DNA of 64,000 bases from Actibacterium sp. XHP0104 (GCF_025751515.1 NZ_JAOWLE010000008.1:1-64000), one strand, 5' to 3'. Counted from the first letter of the stretch, positions 47,077-56,915 are shown. Made by a program: numbers and translations. Notes: a model not told the origin generated them from the letters alone.

Positions 47077-47886
47077 TCAGTGCGCCGGGGCCGCAACCGG
47101 ATCAAGCAGGGTGCGGCCGCCATCGACGGTCAAGATCTGCCCGGTCATGAAACTGGCCGCGTCCGAGGCCAGGAACTGCGCCGCCTCGGCCACCTCTGAC
47201 GGTTTGGCGATCCGCGCCAGCGGCGTGTGGTCGCGAATATCGGCGCGGTAATCGGTGTGCTCGCGCAGGCTGGTTTTCAGGCTGTCGCTGAGAACAGAGC
47301 CGAACGCCACCGCATTCACCCGAATGCGATGCGGCGCCATGGCCACCGCCAGCGAGCGGGTCATCTGGTCCAGCGCCGCGCAGCTGACCGAATAGCCCAA
47401 CAGCGACGGATGCGTCCGCCGCGCCGCGATCGACGACAGGTTGATGATCGTGCCGATCGTGCCATCCTCGCGCTCTTCGTCCTCGGCCTGCTTGATCATC
47501 CGCCGCGCCACGCATTGCGACATGCGCAGGCTGGTCATCAGGTTTTGCTGCAACAGCTGTTCAACCGCGTCGTCATCGGGGTTAAGCGGGTCCGAGGTCA
47601 GCAGCTGGCGGCTGGCGTTGACCAGGATATCGACACGCTCGAACGCGTCGATCGTGGCCGACAGCAGGTTGGCAATGGTCAGCTTTTCGCGCAGATCGCC
47701 CGCGAAATAGCGGATATTGCCCTCGGTTTGGGCGGCCTCGCCCACCTGTTCGATCAGCGATTTTTCATCCATGTCGGCGAACACGACATTGGCGTCATGC
47801 TCGGCGAAATGACGGGCGATAGCCAGGCCGATGCCATTCGCGGCGCCGGTGACGATGGCGGTTTTGCCAGCGATGGAAAAGCTCAT
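47077..47886 (-). CDS. SDR-family protein with altered active site
   Basis: 269 residues with the Rossmann motif VTGAANGIGLA at residues 13-23 and a C-terminal SDR end (FMTGQILTVDGG). The usual catalytic Tyr is present (Y165 in GYSVSC) and a serine lies in INLSSIAARR, but the lysine four residues after Tyr is Cys (Y-S-V-S-C169) and the NNAG motif reads VNASRQ. Such changes usually abolish classical dehydrogenase activity, so it may be a binding or regulatory SDR, or an enzyme of different chemistry. AGGAGA precedes the ATG. Function not assigned. Confidence 0.85.
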   Translation of the reverse strand: MSFSIAGKTAIVTGAANGIGLAIARHFAEHDANVVFADMDEKSLIEQVGEAAQTEGNIRYFAGDLREKLTIANLLSATIDAFERVDILVNASRQLLTSDPLNPDDDAVEQLLQQNLMTSLRMSQCVARRMIKQAEDEEREDGTIGTIINLSSIAARRTHPSLLGYSVSCAALDQMTRSLAVAMAPHRIRVNAVAFGSVLSDSLKTSLREHTDYRADIRDHTPLARIAKPSEVAEAAQFLASDAASFMTGQILTVDGGRTLLDPVAAPAH

Positions 47887-47926
47887 GCCAGGATCTCCTG
47901 ATTCCCTGTCCAGAGGTTAGAGAGTT

Positions 47927-48928
47927 TCACCGCCGGGGGCGAGAGACCCCCAGAGGGTGCGCGGCGCGGATGATCTTGAACCCGGTGTCGCCGCCCATTT
48001 CGGCCACGTCGCGGAACAGCGTGGCCAGGCTGCGCTCGTAGGGCAGATGGCGGTTGGCGACGATCCACATCTCGCCGCCGGGCGTCAGCATCCGCGCGCC
48101 CGCCGCCAGAAAGGCCACACCCAGCGCCGGATCGGCGGCGCGGCTGGTGTGAAAGGGCGGGTTGCAGAGGATGACATCGAATTTCACGCCCGGTTTGAAC
48201 TTGGTGACATCGGCCCAGTGAAACTGCGTACGCGGGTCGGTCACGTTGCGGCGCGCGCAATCCAGCGCGGCGTGATCGGCCTCGATCAGGTGCAGCTCGG
48301 TGATCGCGGCGCGGTCCAGCACCTGCGCCGACAGATAGCCCCAACCCGCGCCCAGATCGGCCACGCGGCCCTTGATCTTGGCCGGCAAGGCCTGCGCCAG
48401 CAGGGCCGAGCCCCGGTCGACCGCATCGGCGGAAAACACGCCCGGCTGGGTTTCGAACCCCTCGGGCGCCTGGTGGTCCGGCGCGGCCCAGTCGGCCAGA
48501 TCGGCGGCGTCGCCGGTCAGGCTGAACAGCTTGCCATGCGATTTCGACAGGGCGGGTGAACAGGCGGCGCGCTTGCGGCAGTCCTTGAACAGGCTGTCGA
48601 TACCGTCGGTTTTCTGGCCATCGACGATCACCAAACCGCCCTTGGTCGCGGCCAGCGCGCGGGCCAGCCACAGCCGGGCCTGCGCCTTGGCGCGCGGCAC
48701 GAACACCACCGCCGCCGCATAGTCATCGCCCAGATCGGTCACCACTTGATAGCCGCGCCCGGCCCAGGCGTCGTGATCGGGGCGAAAGCCCTGGATGATC
48801 TGCACCCGGTCGCGCGGCAGGGCCGACAGATCGGCCCCCGCATCGGGCCCGATCACCGCGATCAGACCATCATCGGGCAGCACGGCCGCGCCGGTTTCCA
48901 GCGCCAGTGTCAAACGGGAATGGGACAT
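47927..48928 (-). CDS. rsmC: RsmC-like 16S rRNA guanine methyltransferase
   Basis: 333 residues in the two-domain arrangement of RsmC (m2G1207 of 16S rRNA): a degenerate N-terminal methyltransferase domain and a C-terminal SAM-binding one with VADLGAGWGYLSAQ and the target motif CNPPFHTSR. The NPPF tetrad is the guanine N2 methylase signature. RlmG, its 23S relative, is the alternative. It follows clpS in the leftward direction with a ~20-base gap. Confidence 0.85.
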   Translation of the reverse strand: MSHSRLTLALETGAAVLPDDGLIAVIGPDAGADLSALPRDRVQIIQGFRPDHDAWAGRGYQVVTDLGDDYAAAVVFVPRAKAQARLWLARALAATKGGLVIVDGQKTDGIDSLFKDCRKRAACSPALSKSHGKLFSLTGDAADLADWAAPDHQAPEGFETQPGVFSADAVDRGSALLAQALPAKIKGRVADLGAGWGYLSAQVLDRAAITELHLIEADHAALDCARRNVTDPRTQFHWADVTKFKPGVKFDVILCNPPFHTSRAADPALGVAFLAAGARMLTPGGEMWIVANRHLPYERSLATLFRDVAEMGGDTGFKIIRAAHPLGVSRPRR

Positions 48929-48948
48929 GTGATGGCTAGGGGCGCGCC

Positions 48949-49269
48949 CTATTCCTTTTCAAGCGTGCATTGCAGCGGGTGCTGGTGGCGGCGGACGAAA
49001 TCCATCACCTGCGCAACCTTGGTCTCGGCGATCTCGTAGGTAAAGACCCCCACGACCGCGACGCCTTTCTTGTGCACGGTCAGCATCAGCTCGAACGCCT
49101 GGGCGTGGTTGAGACCAAAGAACCGTTCCAGCACATGCACCACGAATTCCATCGGCGTGTAGTCGTCATTGAGGATCAGCACCTTGTACAGCGGCGGGCG
49201 CTGCGTCTTGGGCCGCGTCTGGGTCAGAACGCCGGCTTCGCCTTCGGGGCTGTCGTCTTTATCGGACAT
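48949..49269 (-). CDS. clpS: ClpS, N-end-rule adaptor for ClpAP
   Basis: 106 residues. Binds proteins with N-terminal Leu, Phe, Tyr or Trp and hands them to ClpAP. Family marks [23 protein letters not shown] (key part [14 protein letters not shown]) and [17 protein letters not shown] much longer leftward frame extends upstream but has no protein-like sequence, so I begin at the [10 protein letters not shown] methionine (ATG 49267-49269). clpA is not adjacent; followed by the RsmC-like gene. Confidence 0.95.
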   Translation of the reverse strand: MSDKDDSPEGEAGVLTQTRPKTQRPPLYKVLILNDDYTPMEFVVHVLERFFGLNHAQAFELMLTVHKKGVAVVGVFTYEIAETKVAQVMDFVRRHQHPLQCTLEKE

Positions 49270-49401
49270 GGTGGCGGCAGTGATGCGCACGACGCCGGCT
49301 CCGTGGTGGTTGCAATGACAATAGGTTCGGGCCTCATATATAGGGACGGCGACCGGCCTGAAAAGGCTTAAGGGCCACTGTGACCCCATGTAGGAGGCCA
49401 A

Positions 49402-50103
49402 ATGGGCGCTCAAATCACGACAATCGGCTTTGATGCGGATGATACCCTTTGGCAGAACGAACAGTTCTTTCGCCTGACCCAGGAACGATTCGCCGAATTG
49501 CTGGCCGATTTTACCGATCGCGACCACCTGCATGACCGCCTGCTGGCGGCCGAGCGCCGCAATGTCGGCCACTATGGGTTCGGCATAAAGGGCTTTGTGC
49601 TGTCGATGATCGAAACCGCGATCGAGGTCACCGAGGAACGCGTGCCCGCCTCGGTCATCGCCGAGCTGCTGGCCGCCGGTCAGGACATGCTGCGCCACCC
49701 CATCCACCTGCTGCCCCATGCCCGCGAAGCGGTCGAGGGCCTGGCCGCCAGCCACCGCATCCTGCTGATCACCAAGGGCGACCTCTTGGATCAGGAACGC
49801 AAGCTGGCGCAATCGGGGCTGGGCGATCTGTTCGATGGCGTCGAGATCGTCAGCTACAAAACCCCGCACATCTATACCGACATCTTCACCCGCCATGGCA
49901 GCGGGGCCGGGGCGGCGCTGATGGTGGGCAATTCGCTGAAATCCGATGTCATCCCCGCGATCGAGGCCGGGGCCTGGGGGGTCTATGTCCCGCATGACCT
50001 GACATGGGAGCTGGAACATGCCGAGCCCCCCCGCACCCATCCGCGCTATCGCGAGTTGCCCGATCTGGGCGAATTGCCGCGTCTGGTAAGCGATCTGGGT
50101 TGA
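49402..50103 (+). CDS. HAD-superfamily hydrolase
   Basis: 233 residues with the HAD motifs in order: [12 protein letters not shown] (nucleophile Asp in DADDT); II, the LLITKGD segment; III, the lysine in [15 protein letters not shown]. Probably a phosphatase or dehalogenase-like enzyme on a small metabolite; the long cap between motifs I and II is of the helical type. AGGAGG is well placed before the ATG. It lies between clpS and the carboxypeptidase gene, divergent from the former. Confidence 0.88.
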   Translation: MGAQITTIGFDADDTLWQNEQFFRLTQERFAELLADFTDRDHLHDRLLAAERRNVGHYGFGIKGFVLSMIETAIEVTEERVPASVIAELLAAGQDMLRHPIHLLPHAREAVEGLAASHRILLITKGDLLDQERKLAQSGLGDLFDGVEIVSYKTPHIYTDIFTRHGSGAGAALMVGNSLKSDVIPAIEAGAWGVYVPHDLTWELEHAEPPRTHPRYRELPDLGELPRLVSDLG

Positions 50104-50274
50104 TCTGGCCCCTGCCCGAGCGCACGCCCCAACATCTAGCCTCGTGCCAGCACCCACGGCAAATCCGTTGAAAATAGGGTGTTTTCCGAATGCATACCCT
50201 GTGCTAGGCTTGGCAAAACAAATCAAGATCCGACCCGGAAAACCGGGCGGAATGAGGCAGTAAAGGCAGGTATC

Positions 50275-51762
50275 GTGCAGGTTTTCCGGCACCTCTCCCC
50301 CGTGGGCATTCTTCGCGCGTTTCTGACGCTTGTGTTCCTTTTGGCCGCGCCCGTGGCCATGGCTGCGCCTTATGCCGCCATGGTGATCGACGCGCGATCG
50401 GGCGAGGTGCTGCATTCGCGCAATGCCGATACCCGGCTGCACCCGGCCTCTCTGACCAAGATGATGACGCTCTACATCGCCTTCGAGGCGATCGAGCATG
50501 GCGAGATCTCGCTGGATACCGAGGTCACGATCTCTCGCAATGCCGCGGCCGAGCCGCCGTCGAAACTGGGCCTGCGGGCCGGGCAAAAGATCAAGCTGCG
50601 CTACCTGATCCGCGCGGCAGCGGTGAAATCGGCCAACGATGCCGCCACCGCCATCGGCGAGGCGATCGAAGGGTCCGAGGCCGCATTCGCGCGCCGCATG
50701 AACCGCACCGCCAAGTCGATGGGCATGAGCCGCACGACCTTCAAGAACGCCAATGGCCTGACCGAGGCCGGTCACCTGTCGACCGCCCGCGACATGACCA
50801 CGCTGGGCCGGCACGTGTTCTATGACTATCCCGACTATTACAACCTGTTCTCGCGCCGCACCGCCGATGCCGGCGGCAAGACGGTGGCCAATACCAACCG
50901 CCGCTTTCTGGGCAGCTACAAGGGCGCCGACGGCATCAAGACGGGCTATACCCGCGCCGCCGGGTTCAACCTTGTGGCCTCGGCCGAGCGTGGGCAGGAA
51001 CGCATCATCGCCACCGTTTTCGGCGGGCGCTCGTCTGCGTCGCGCAACGCCCAGGTGGCCGAGTTGCTGGATATCGGCTTTCGCCGTGCCCCGACGCGGG
51101 TCGCGGTAAACCGGCCTGGCAAGCCCAGCTATCTGGGCCGCGTCGGCAACAACGCACCGACCCAGATCGCCAGCCTCAAGACCTCGCCCGTGCCGCGCGC
51201 CCGCCCGGTGCAGGCCCCGCCCCCAGAGGTGCTGATCGCCATGCAGGACGGCATCGAAAGCGCGCTGCAGGCCGCAATCGAGGCACCGGTGGAAACGCCG
51301 ACGGCCGAAACCGCCGAGCCGCAACTGGCCGAAGCCGCGCCCGAGGCCCAGAACACGCCGTCTACGGAAACCGCGCTGGCCGCCCGCATCCCCGCCGATG
51401 CCACCCCGCGCGCCCGGCCGGAACGCCTGATGCTGGCCTCGCTGGCACCCGAACCGGCCCCTGCGGCCGCCCCCGCGCCCGAAAGCGGGCAGGAAATCGT
51501 CACCCGGGTCTCGACCTCGGGCGGGCGCCTGTGGGGCATCAATGTGGGGCTGTATCCGTCACGCTATCAGGCCGAACGCGTGCTGCTGCAAACCGCGCTG
51601 GTCGAGATCGAAACGCTGGATGACGCCCTGCGCAAGGTCAACCAGACCAGCCGCGGCTTTAACGCCAACTTCGTCGGCATGACCCGCGAAGACGCCGATC
51701 TGGCGTGCCGCCGCCTGTCTGCGCGCGGCACCGAATGCGCGACCATCGGGCCGGCATCGTAA
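50275..51762 (+). CDS. dacA: D-alanyl-D-alanine carboxypeptidase with SPOR domain
   Basis: Trims the terminal D-Ala of peptidoglycan stem peptides. 495 residues from a GTG at 50275: signal peptide (residues 1-~30), then the penicillin-binding signature SLTK (S59-K62), SAN (S119-N121) and KTG (K222-G224). After ~residue 300 comes an Ala/Glu/Pro-rich linker, and the last ~80 residues form a SPOR-type peptidoglycan-binding domain. That tail is unlike E. coli DacA and may direct the enzyme to the division site. The ATG-less start and its modest ribosome binding site (AAGGCAGG) are reasons for some doubt in the exact start. Confidence 0.9.
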   Translation: MQVFRHLSPVGILRAFLTLVFLLAAPVAMAAPYAAMVIDARSGEVLHSRNADTRLHPASLTKMMTLYIAFEAIEHGEISLDTEVTISRNAAAEPPSKLGLRAGQKIKLRYLIRAAAVKSANDAATAIGEAIEGSEAAFARRMNRTAKSMGMSRTTFKNANGLTEAGHLSTARDMTTLGRHVFYDYPDYYNLFSRRTADAGGKTVANTNRRFLGSYKGADGIKTGYTRAAGFNLVASAERGQERIIATVFGGRSSASRNAQVAELLDIGFRRAPTRVAVNRPGKPSYLGRVGNNAPTQIASLKTSPVPRARPVQAPPPEVLIAMQDGIESALQAAIEAPVETPTAETAEPQLAEAAPEAQNTPSTETALAARIPADATPRARPERLMLASLAPEPAPAAAPAPESGQEIVTRVSTSGGRLWGINVGLYPSRYQAERVLLQTALVEIETLDDALRKVNQTSRGFNANFVGMTREDADLACRRLSARGTECATIGPAS

Positions 51763-51767
51763 TCTGA

Positions 51768-51926
51768 TCAGGGTTTGGGGTGATCGTCCCAGTCAGTGCT
51801 GAGAAAGCGCTGACTGTCGCCGTCGGGGTCTTCGAACTGACGCGAGCGCAGCGCCCAGAAGAACGCCACCAGCCCCAGCCCCCCCAGGAACAGCGAGATC
51901 GGGATCAGATAGACCAGCGTTTCCAT
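51768..51926 (-). CDS. ccoS: cbb3 oxidase maturation protein CcoS
   Basis: A 52-residue membrane protein beginning METLVYLIPISLFLGGLGLV, one transmembrane segment followed by FFWALRSRQFEDPDG-type residues (here AFFWALRSRQFEDPDGD) and a short acidic tail ending DDHPKP. This is the CcoS family signature. It lies three bases downstream of the ccoI stop, and AGG is close to its ATG. It completes ccoG-H-I-S, needed with CcoI for copper and heme insertion into the cbb3 oxidase. It is easily missed because of its length. Confidence 0.93.
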   Translation of the reverse strand: METLVYLIPISLFLGGLGLVAFFWALRSRQFEDPDGDSQRFLSTDWDDHPKP

Positions 51927-51929
51927 GGG

Positions 51930-54119
51930 TTACCTCAGGCGCAATGCGTTCAGCGACACCGTAATCGACGACAAGGACATCGCCAAGGCCGCAGCCAGCG
52001 GCGTGGCGAACCCGGCCAGCGCAATCGGCACGGCGATGACGTTGTAGCCCAGGGAAATGGCAAAGTTTTCCTTGATCCGGCGGGTCGCCTTGCGGGCGGT
52101 AATCAACGAGTCGCCCAGCGGCGACAGATCGGCGCCCAGCAGCACGATATCCGATGCCACCCGCGCCGCATCCAGCGCCGACGAGGGCGAGATCGACACA
52201 TGCGCCGCCGCCAGCGCCGCCGTATCATTCAGCCCGTCACCCACCATCAGCACGCGCTGCCCGGCCTGGGCCAGCCCCTGCACAAAGGCCGCCTTGTCTT
52301 GCGGCAGGGTCGCGGCCTGCCAGTGTTCGATACCCAGACGCGCGGCCAGATCGGCCACCGGCGCAGGCGCGTCGCCCGACACCAGATGCACGGTGATGCC
52401 CTGTTGCAGCAGGCCGGTCACGGCCTCTTGGGCGCCGGGGCGCAGGCTGTCGGCAAAGGTAAACTCCACCGGGGCGGCATTGCCCACGCGCAGCCAGGCG
52501 GCGGTCTCAGAGCCCGCCGCGGCGCCCAGCCATTCGGCGCGGCCGAACCGCACCTGCTGATCGCCGATCCGGCCTTCGATGCCATGGCCCGGCACTTCGG
52601 CGATGCTTGACACATTAGCCGGGTGGATGCCCGCACGCCCGGCCTCGCGGGCCAGCGCGGCGGCCAGCGGATGGGCCGAAGCCGCCGCCAGCGCCAGAGC
52701 GATTTCCAGGTCACGACGGGCGTGATCGCCCATGTTAGTCGGCTGCGGCATGCCCAGCGTCAGGGTGCCGGTCTTGTCGAAGACAACGGTATCGACCTCG
52801 GCCAGACGTTCCAGAGCGGTGCCATCCTTGATCAGCATCCCGCGCTTGAACAGCCGCCCCGAGGCCGCCGTGGTCACGGCCGGAACGGCCAGACCCAACG
52901 CGCAGGGACAGGTGATGATCAGCACGGCCACGGCAATGTTCAGCGCCAGGCGCACATCGCCCCCACTGATCACCAGCCAGCCGATAAAGGCAAAGAGCGC
53001 CAGCAAATGAACGCCCGGCGCATAGATCTGCGCGGCCCGGTCGGCCAGCGAGGTATAGCGGTTTTTCGAGCTTTCCGCGATCGCAACCAGATCGGCCATG
53101 CGGTGCAGCGAGCTGTCTTCGCCCGCGGCGGTCACGCGCACATCAAGCGGGCCGGTCAGGTTGACCTCGCCGGCACTAAGAACCTGGCCCTCGCCCGCAA
53201 AGACGGGCAGGGTTTCGCCGGTCAGCAGCGACCGGTCGATCTCGGACTGACCCGCGATCACCACGCCATCGACCGGCACGCGCGCGCCGGGTTTCACCCG
53301 CACGACATCACCAACGGCGATGGCGGAAATGGCCACGGTCTCTTCGCCATCAGCACCGATCCGCAGCGCGCGCGGCACCTCAAGCGCGGCCAGTTCCTCG
53401 GCCGCCGAACGCGCCACGGCACGGGTGCGGTGATCGAGATACCGCCCGGCCAGCAGGAAGAAGGTCAGCGACAGCGCCGCGTCGAAATAGGCATGGCGGC
53501 CCGACAGCATGGTTTCATAAAGCGACATGCCCCCCGCCAGCAGGATCGCCAGCGAGATCGGCACATCCATGTTCAGATGCCGCGCCGACAGCGCAGCCCA
53601 AGCATTGCGAAAGAACGGCTGGCCCGAAAAGGCGATGGTGGGCAGCGCGATCGCCGCCGAGATCCAGTGAAACAGATCGCGCGTCGCGTCGGTTGCGCCC
53701 GACCACACCGCGACCGACAACAGCATGACGTTCATCATGGCAAAGCCCGCCACCGCCATGCGCATCAGGATATCGCGGCCCGCCTTGTCGGTGGCCGTGG
53801 CCGAGATCACGCCGGGGTCAAGCTCGTGCGCCTCGTAGCCCAGGCCTTCGACCACCTTGACCAGATCCTCGGCGGTAATGTCGGGCTCTGCCTCGACCGC
53901 CACGCGTTTCAGCGTCAGGTTCACCCGCGCCGAGCGCACGCCGGGCGCGGCATTGAGGCCGCGTTCGACCGTCGAGATACAGCCCGCGCAATGGATCGTG
54001 GGCAGCGACAGCATCAGCCGCGCCTCGGTCGCGGCGCGGGCCTCGGCCAGCTTTTCGGCGGCGGGTGTCACCGCACAAGCCGGACAGGCCGAAGGGCGCG
54101 GGCTAAAAGTGGCGGTCAT
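51930..54119 (-). CDS. ccoI: Copper-translocating P1B-type ATPase for cbb3 oxidase assembly
   Basis: Exports copper to build the CuB centre. 729 residues: N-terminal metal-binding region (CPAC near residue 15 and an HMA domain with HCAGC), eight membrane segments, actuator LLTGETLP, copper-passing CPC in CPCALGLAVP, phosphorylation site DKTGTLT, and the hinge GDGLNDTAAL. Also called FixI. Lies between ccoH and ccoS with three-base gaps on both sides. Confidence 0.95.
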   Translation of the reverse strand: MTATFSPRPSACPACAVTPAAEKLAEARAATEARLMLSLPTIHCAGCISTVERGLNAAPGVRSARVNLTLKRVAVEAEPDITAEDLVKVVEGLGYEAHELDPGVISATATDKAGRDILMRMAVAGFAMMNVMLLSVAVWSGATDATRDLFHWISAAIALPTIAFSGQPFFRNAWAALSARHLNMDVPISLAILLAGGMSLYETMLSGRHAYFDAALSLTFFLLAGRYLDHRTRAVARSAAEELAALEVPRALRIGADGEETVAISAIAVGDVVRVKPGARVPVDGVVIAGQSEIDRSLLTGETLPVFAGEGQVLSAGEVNLTGPLDVRVTAAGEDSSLHRMADLVAIAESSKNRYTSLADRAAQIYAPGVHLLALFAFIGWLVISGGDVRLALNIAVAVLIITCPCALGLAVPAVTTAASGRLFKRGMLIKDGTALERLAEVDTVVFDKTGTLTLGMPQPTNMGDHARRDLEIALALAAASAHPLAAALAREAGRAGIHPANVSSIAEVPGHGIEGRIGDQQVRFGRAEWLGAAAGSETAAWLRVGNAAPVEFTFADSLRPGAQEAVTGLLQQGITVHLVSGDAPAPVADLAARLGIEHWQAATLPQDKAAFVQGLAQAGQRVLMVGDGLNDTAALAAAHVSISPSSALDAARVASDIVLLGADLSPLGDSLITARKATRRIKENFAISLGYNVIAVPIALAGFATPLAAALAMSLSSITVSLNALRLR

Positions 54120-54122
54120 GGA

Positions 54123-54581
54123 TCAACCCCTGACAAACAGTTCCAACCGGCGGCGAAACTCGGTGCCATCCTCGGCCACCGCCTCGATCTGCATCATCCA
54201 CTTGCCCCGGTCCAGCTGCACCGGCGCCGTGTAGCGACCAGCATAGCCTGTGAACTCGGGGCGAATATCGCTGCGCGATTCGGTGGTGCGACCCAGCAGA
54301 ACCTGCATGTCCTCGGGGATGACCGAGGCGCCGCCGGGGCCGGTAAAGACCAGCTCCAGCGTGCCGTTTTCGTAGGTGCTTTCGACATCCCAGCCCAGGC
54401 GCTGCTGCGCCTCGCGGCGGGCGTCGAATTCTTGGCTGGCGACATAGGTGTTCTTGACCTCAAGCCCGGGGAACGTGTCGATCGCCAGCCAGGCCATCAC
54501 CACGTTGACGGCAATGATCACGCCAAAGGCCGAGGCCGTGATGATAAAGACCGTTCGCCCGGTTAGCGGTTTGCCTGCCAT
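54123..54581 (-). CDS. ccoH: cbb3 oxidase assembly protein CcoH (FixH)
   Basis: 152 residues: one N-terminal transmembrane segment (residues ~8-30, TGRTVFIITASAFGVIIAVNV) and a periplasmic FixH domain with the family patterns near residues 60-90. The start is the ATG at 54579-54581, with a GGAA-type site about six bases upstream, although a GTG two codons earlier is open. The ccoG stop overlaps this leader. Structural partner in oxidase assembly. Confidence 0.88.
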   Translation of the reverse strand: MAGKPLTGRTVFIITASAFGVIIAVNVVMAWLAIDTFPGLEVKNTYVASQEFDARREAQQRLGWDVESTYENGTLELVFTGPGGASVIPEDMQVLLGRTTESRSDIRPEFTGYAGRYTAPVQLDRGKWMMQIEAVAEDGTEFRRRLELFVRG

Positions 54582-54583
54582 GA

Positions 54584-56029
54584 TCACTTTCCAGTTCCGT
54601 TGAACACCGTGTCAGTCGACGCGCGGTCGCCGTTCGAAGTGTCCTCGATCCAGAAGCGGAACTCGGTGCGCTCGGACTTGGCCGCATCCGATCCCGGAGG
54701 CGCCATGACATAGACACGCTGAATCTTCATCGTGTCGGCGGGCACATTGACCACTTCGTAGATCGACCCTTCGAGCTGCACGCGCAGAGTCGGATCGCCC
54801 TTTACAGTAATATGAAACGGCCGCTCTTCGCCATGCTTGTTGCGCAGGCGCAGGTCATAGGCGTTGCGGATCGTGCCGTCGGACATGGTGACGTAGACCG
54901 GGTTGCGAACCGGCGAAACGGTCATGTCGATATCCGAGCGGATGAACAGCGCCACCAGCAGGATGACACCCACCAGCGACCACAGCGCGGTGTAAAGGAT
55001 GGTGCGCGGGCGGAAGACGTGCTTCCACACCGATTTGGGCGTGTTGCCTTCGCGTTCGCGCTGTTCGTCGGTAAAGGCCATATAGTCGATCAGACCACGC
55101 GGTTTGCCGATCTTGTCCATCACGTCGTCGCAGGCGTCGATACACAGCGCGCAGGTGATACAGGCCAGCTGCTGACCTTCGCGGATGTCGATCCCCACCG
55201 GGCAGACGTTCACACAGGCCATACAGTCGATGCAATCGCCCAGCTGATCGGCATTGGCGCCCTTGCGGTGCTTGCCGCGCGGCTCGCCGCGCCAGCTGCG
55301 ATAACCAACAACCAGCGTGTCTTCGTCCATCATCGCGGCCTGGATGCGCGGCCACGGGCACATGTAGATACAGACCTGTTCGCGCATGAAACCGCCGAAC
55401 ACGAAGGTGAACAGCGCCATGATGCCAATGGTGGTATAGGCGATCGGATGCGCGCTGAAGGTCACCAGGTCGACCAACAGTGTCGGCGCATCGGTAAAGT
55501 AGAACACCCACGCGCCCCCGGTCGCGATGGCGATCAGGAACCATAGAATCCATTTGGTCATGCGCAGACGGATCTTGCGCGCATCCCACTTGGCGTTCCA
55601 CAGCTTGACGCGCTTGTTGCGGTCACCCTCGACCCAGCGTTCGACCAGGATAAAGAGGTCGGTCCAGACCGTCTGTGGGCAGGCATAGCCGCACCAGACT
55701 CGGCCCAGCGCCGAGGTGAACAGAAACAGCCCCAGCCCCGCCATGATCAGCAGACCCGCGATGAAATAGAATTCATGCGGCCAGATCTCGATCCAGAACA
55801 TAAAGAACCGGCGGTTCGCCATGTCGACCAGCACCGCCTGATCGGGCAGGCTGGGCCCGCGATCCCAGCGAATCCAGGGCGTCAGGTAGTAGATGCCCAG
55901 GGTGATCGCCATGATCCACCATTTCAGGGTGCGGAACTTGCCGCTGACCCGGCGGGGAAAGACGGGTTCGCGGGCGGCGTAAAGCTTCGGCTCGGGGGTC
56001 TGTGTGTCGGACACTTTTGATACATCCAA
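54584..56029 (-). CDS. ccoG: cbb3 oxidase accessory iron-sulfur protein CcoG (RdxA/FixG)
   Basis: 481 residues with five or six membrane segments and a polyferredoxin region. The key cysteine clusters CIDCMACVNVCPVG and CITCALCIDAC bind two [4Fe-4S] clusters, and an earlier CGYACPQ segment is a periplasmic/membrane motif. C-terminal Ig-like domain. Thought to reduce copper for CcoI. First gene of ccoG-H-I-S; an FNR box sits 48 bases before its ATG. Confidence 0.95.
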   Translation of the reverse strand: MDVSKVSDTQTPEPKLYAAREPVFPRRVSGKFRTLKWWIMAITLGIYYLTPWIRWDRGPSLPDQAVLVDMANRRFFMFWIEIWPHEFYFIAGLLIMAGLGLFLFTSALGRVWCGYACPQTVWTDLFILVERWVEGDRNKRVKLWNAKWDARKIRLRMTKWILWFLIAIATGGAWVFYFTDAPTLLVDLVTFSAHPIAYTTIGIMALFTFVFGGFMREQVCIYMCPWPRIQAAMMDEDTLVVGYRSWRGEPRGKHRKGANADQLGDCIDCMACVNVCPVGIDIREGQQLACITCALCIDACDDVMDKIGKPRGLIDYMAFTDEQREREGNTPKSVWKHVFRPRTILYTALWSLVGVILLVALFIRSDIDMTVSPVRNPVYVTMSDGTIRNAYDLRLRNKHGEERPFHITVKGDPTLRVQLEGSIYEVVNVPADTMKIQRVYVMAPPGSDAAKSERTEFRFWIEDTSNGDRASTDTVFNGTGK

Positions 56030-56076
56030 AATATTTGTTGGCGATTGTCATGTCGCATGACGGCTTTGCATAGGCT

Positions 56077-56090
56077 TTGACCCAGATCAA
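56077..56090. promoter_or_regulatory. FNR-type box between ccoG and DUF2270 gene
   Basis: TTGACCCAGATCAA matches TTGAT-N4-ATCAA with one change. It lies in the 120-base divergent gap, 48 bases from ccoG and 60 from the DUF2270 start, so either or both may respond to FnrL. Confidence 0.8.
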
Positions 56091-56149
56091 AACAGATGAC
56101 ACTGTGACAAAAGGCCCGCCAAGAGGCCAAAAAAATCAAGGGAAGGGCT

Positions 56150-56851
56150 ATGCACGACCACGACACGTCGCATGAAAAACGCAGCATCGACCACGAAGAG
56201 GAATTCACCCCCGCCGAAATCGGCGCGCTGGCGCACCTTTATCGTGGCGAGGTCTATCGCAGCACCATCTGGCGCACACGCCTTGATACCACCACGAACT
56301 GGGCCGTGGTCACGTTGGGCGTGGCGCTGTCGATTTCCTATGCCTCACCCGACGCCTCTCCGCTGCCCTTGATCCTGGTGGGCGTGCTGATCCTGTTCTT
56401 CATGATGCAAGAGGCGCGGCGCTATCGCTATTTCAACGTCTGGCGGGCGCGGTCGCGGTGGATGGAGACCCATTTCTACGCGCCGATGCTGCAAGACGGC
56501 GACCTGCATACCGAAGAGAACTGGCAAAAGGTTCTGGCCGACGATTACCTGCGGCCGCAATACCATATCAGCTTTACCACCGCGATGGCGCGGCGGGTGC
56601 GGCGCAATTACCTGTGGATTCTGATGATCCAGACCGCCGCCTATATCGGCAAGCTGCTGGTCCACCCAACCCAGGTCGAAAGCCTGGCGCAATTCGCCGA
56701 ACGGGCGCGGATCGGCCCCATTCCGGGCGAGATCGTCATGGCAATCGGGATGATCTACATCGCAACCTGGATGTCGATGGCATTCTGGATCAGCGGCGCG
56801 GATGCGAAAAAAGCCAAAGCCAGGGGTAGCGGCGGCGCGTCAATGGGGTAA
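56150..56851 (+). CDS. DUF2270 membrane protein
   Basis: 233 residues; a charged N-terminus rich in His, Asp and Glu, two membrane segments (residues ~47-65 and ~72-90), a charged soluble region with the family pattern RYRYFNVWRARSRWMETHFY (key part FNVWRARSRWMETHFY), and two more membrane segments near the end. Matches DUF2270, of unknown function. It shares the gap with ccoG and the FNR box, so low-oxygen control is plausible. Confidence 0.85.
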   Translation: MHDHDTSHEKRSIDHEEEFTPAEIGALAHLYRGEVYRSTIWRTRLDTTTNWAVVTLGVALSISYASPDASPLPLILVGVLILFFMMQEARRYRYFNVWRARSRWMETHFYAPMLQDGDLHTEENWQKVLADDYLRPQYHISFTTAMARRVRRNYLWILMIQTAAYIGKLLVHPTQVESLAQFAERARIGPIPGEIVMAIGMIYIATWMSMAFWISGADAKKAKARGSGGASMG

Positions 56852-56865
56852 AACCCGTTAAAGGA

Positions 56866-56908
56866 CACCGGCCCCCTAGGAAACGCGCGAACAGGATGGG
56901 GGCCGGTG
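56866..56908. repeat. Perfect 11-bp inverted repeat downstream of DUF2270 gene
   Basis: CACCGGCCCCC (56866-56876) pairs with GGGGGCCGGTG (56898-56908), loop of 21 bases. Lies between the convergent DUF2270 and ccoP genes and next to a second hairpin. May help end transcription in both directions. Confidence 0.6.
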
Positions 56909-56915
56909 CTTTCAA

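Noticed and set aside
49270-51324. Long leftward frame continuing upstream of clpS
   Set aside because: Runs antisense through the HAD and carboxypeptidase genes; only the last 106 codons (ClpS) are protein-like.
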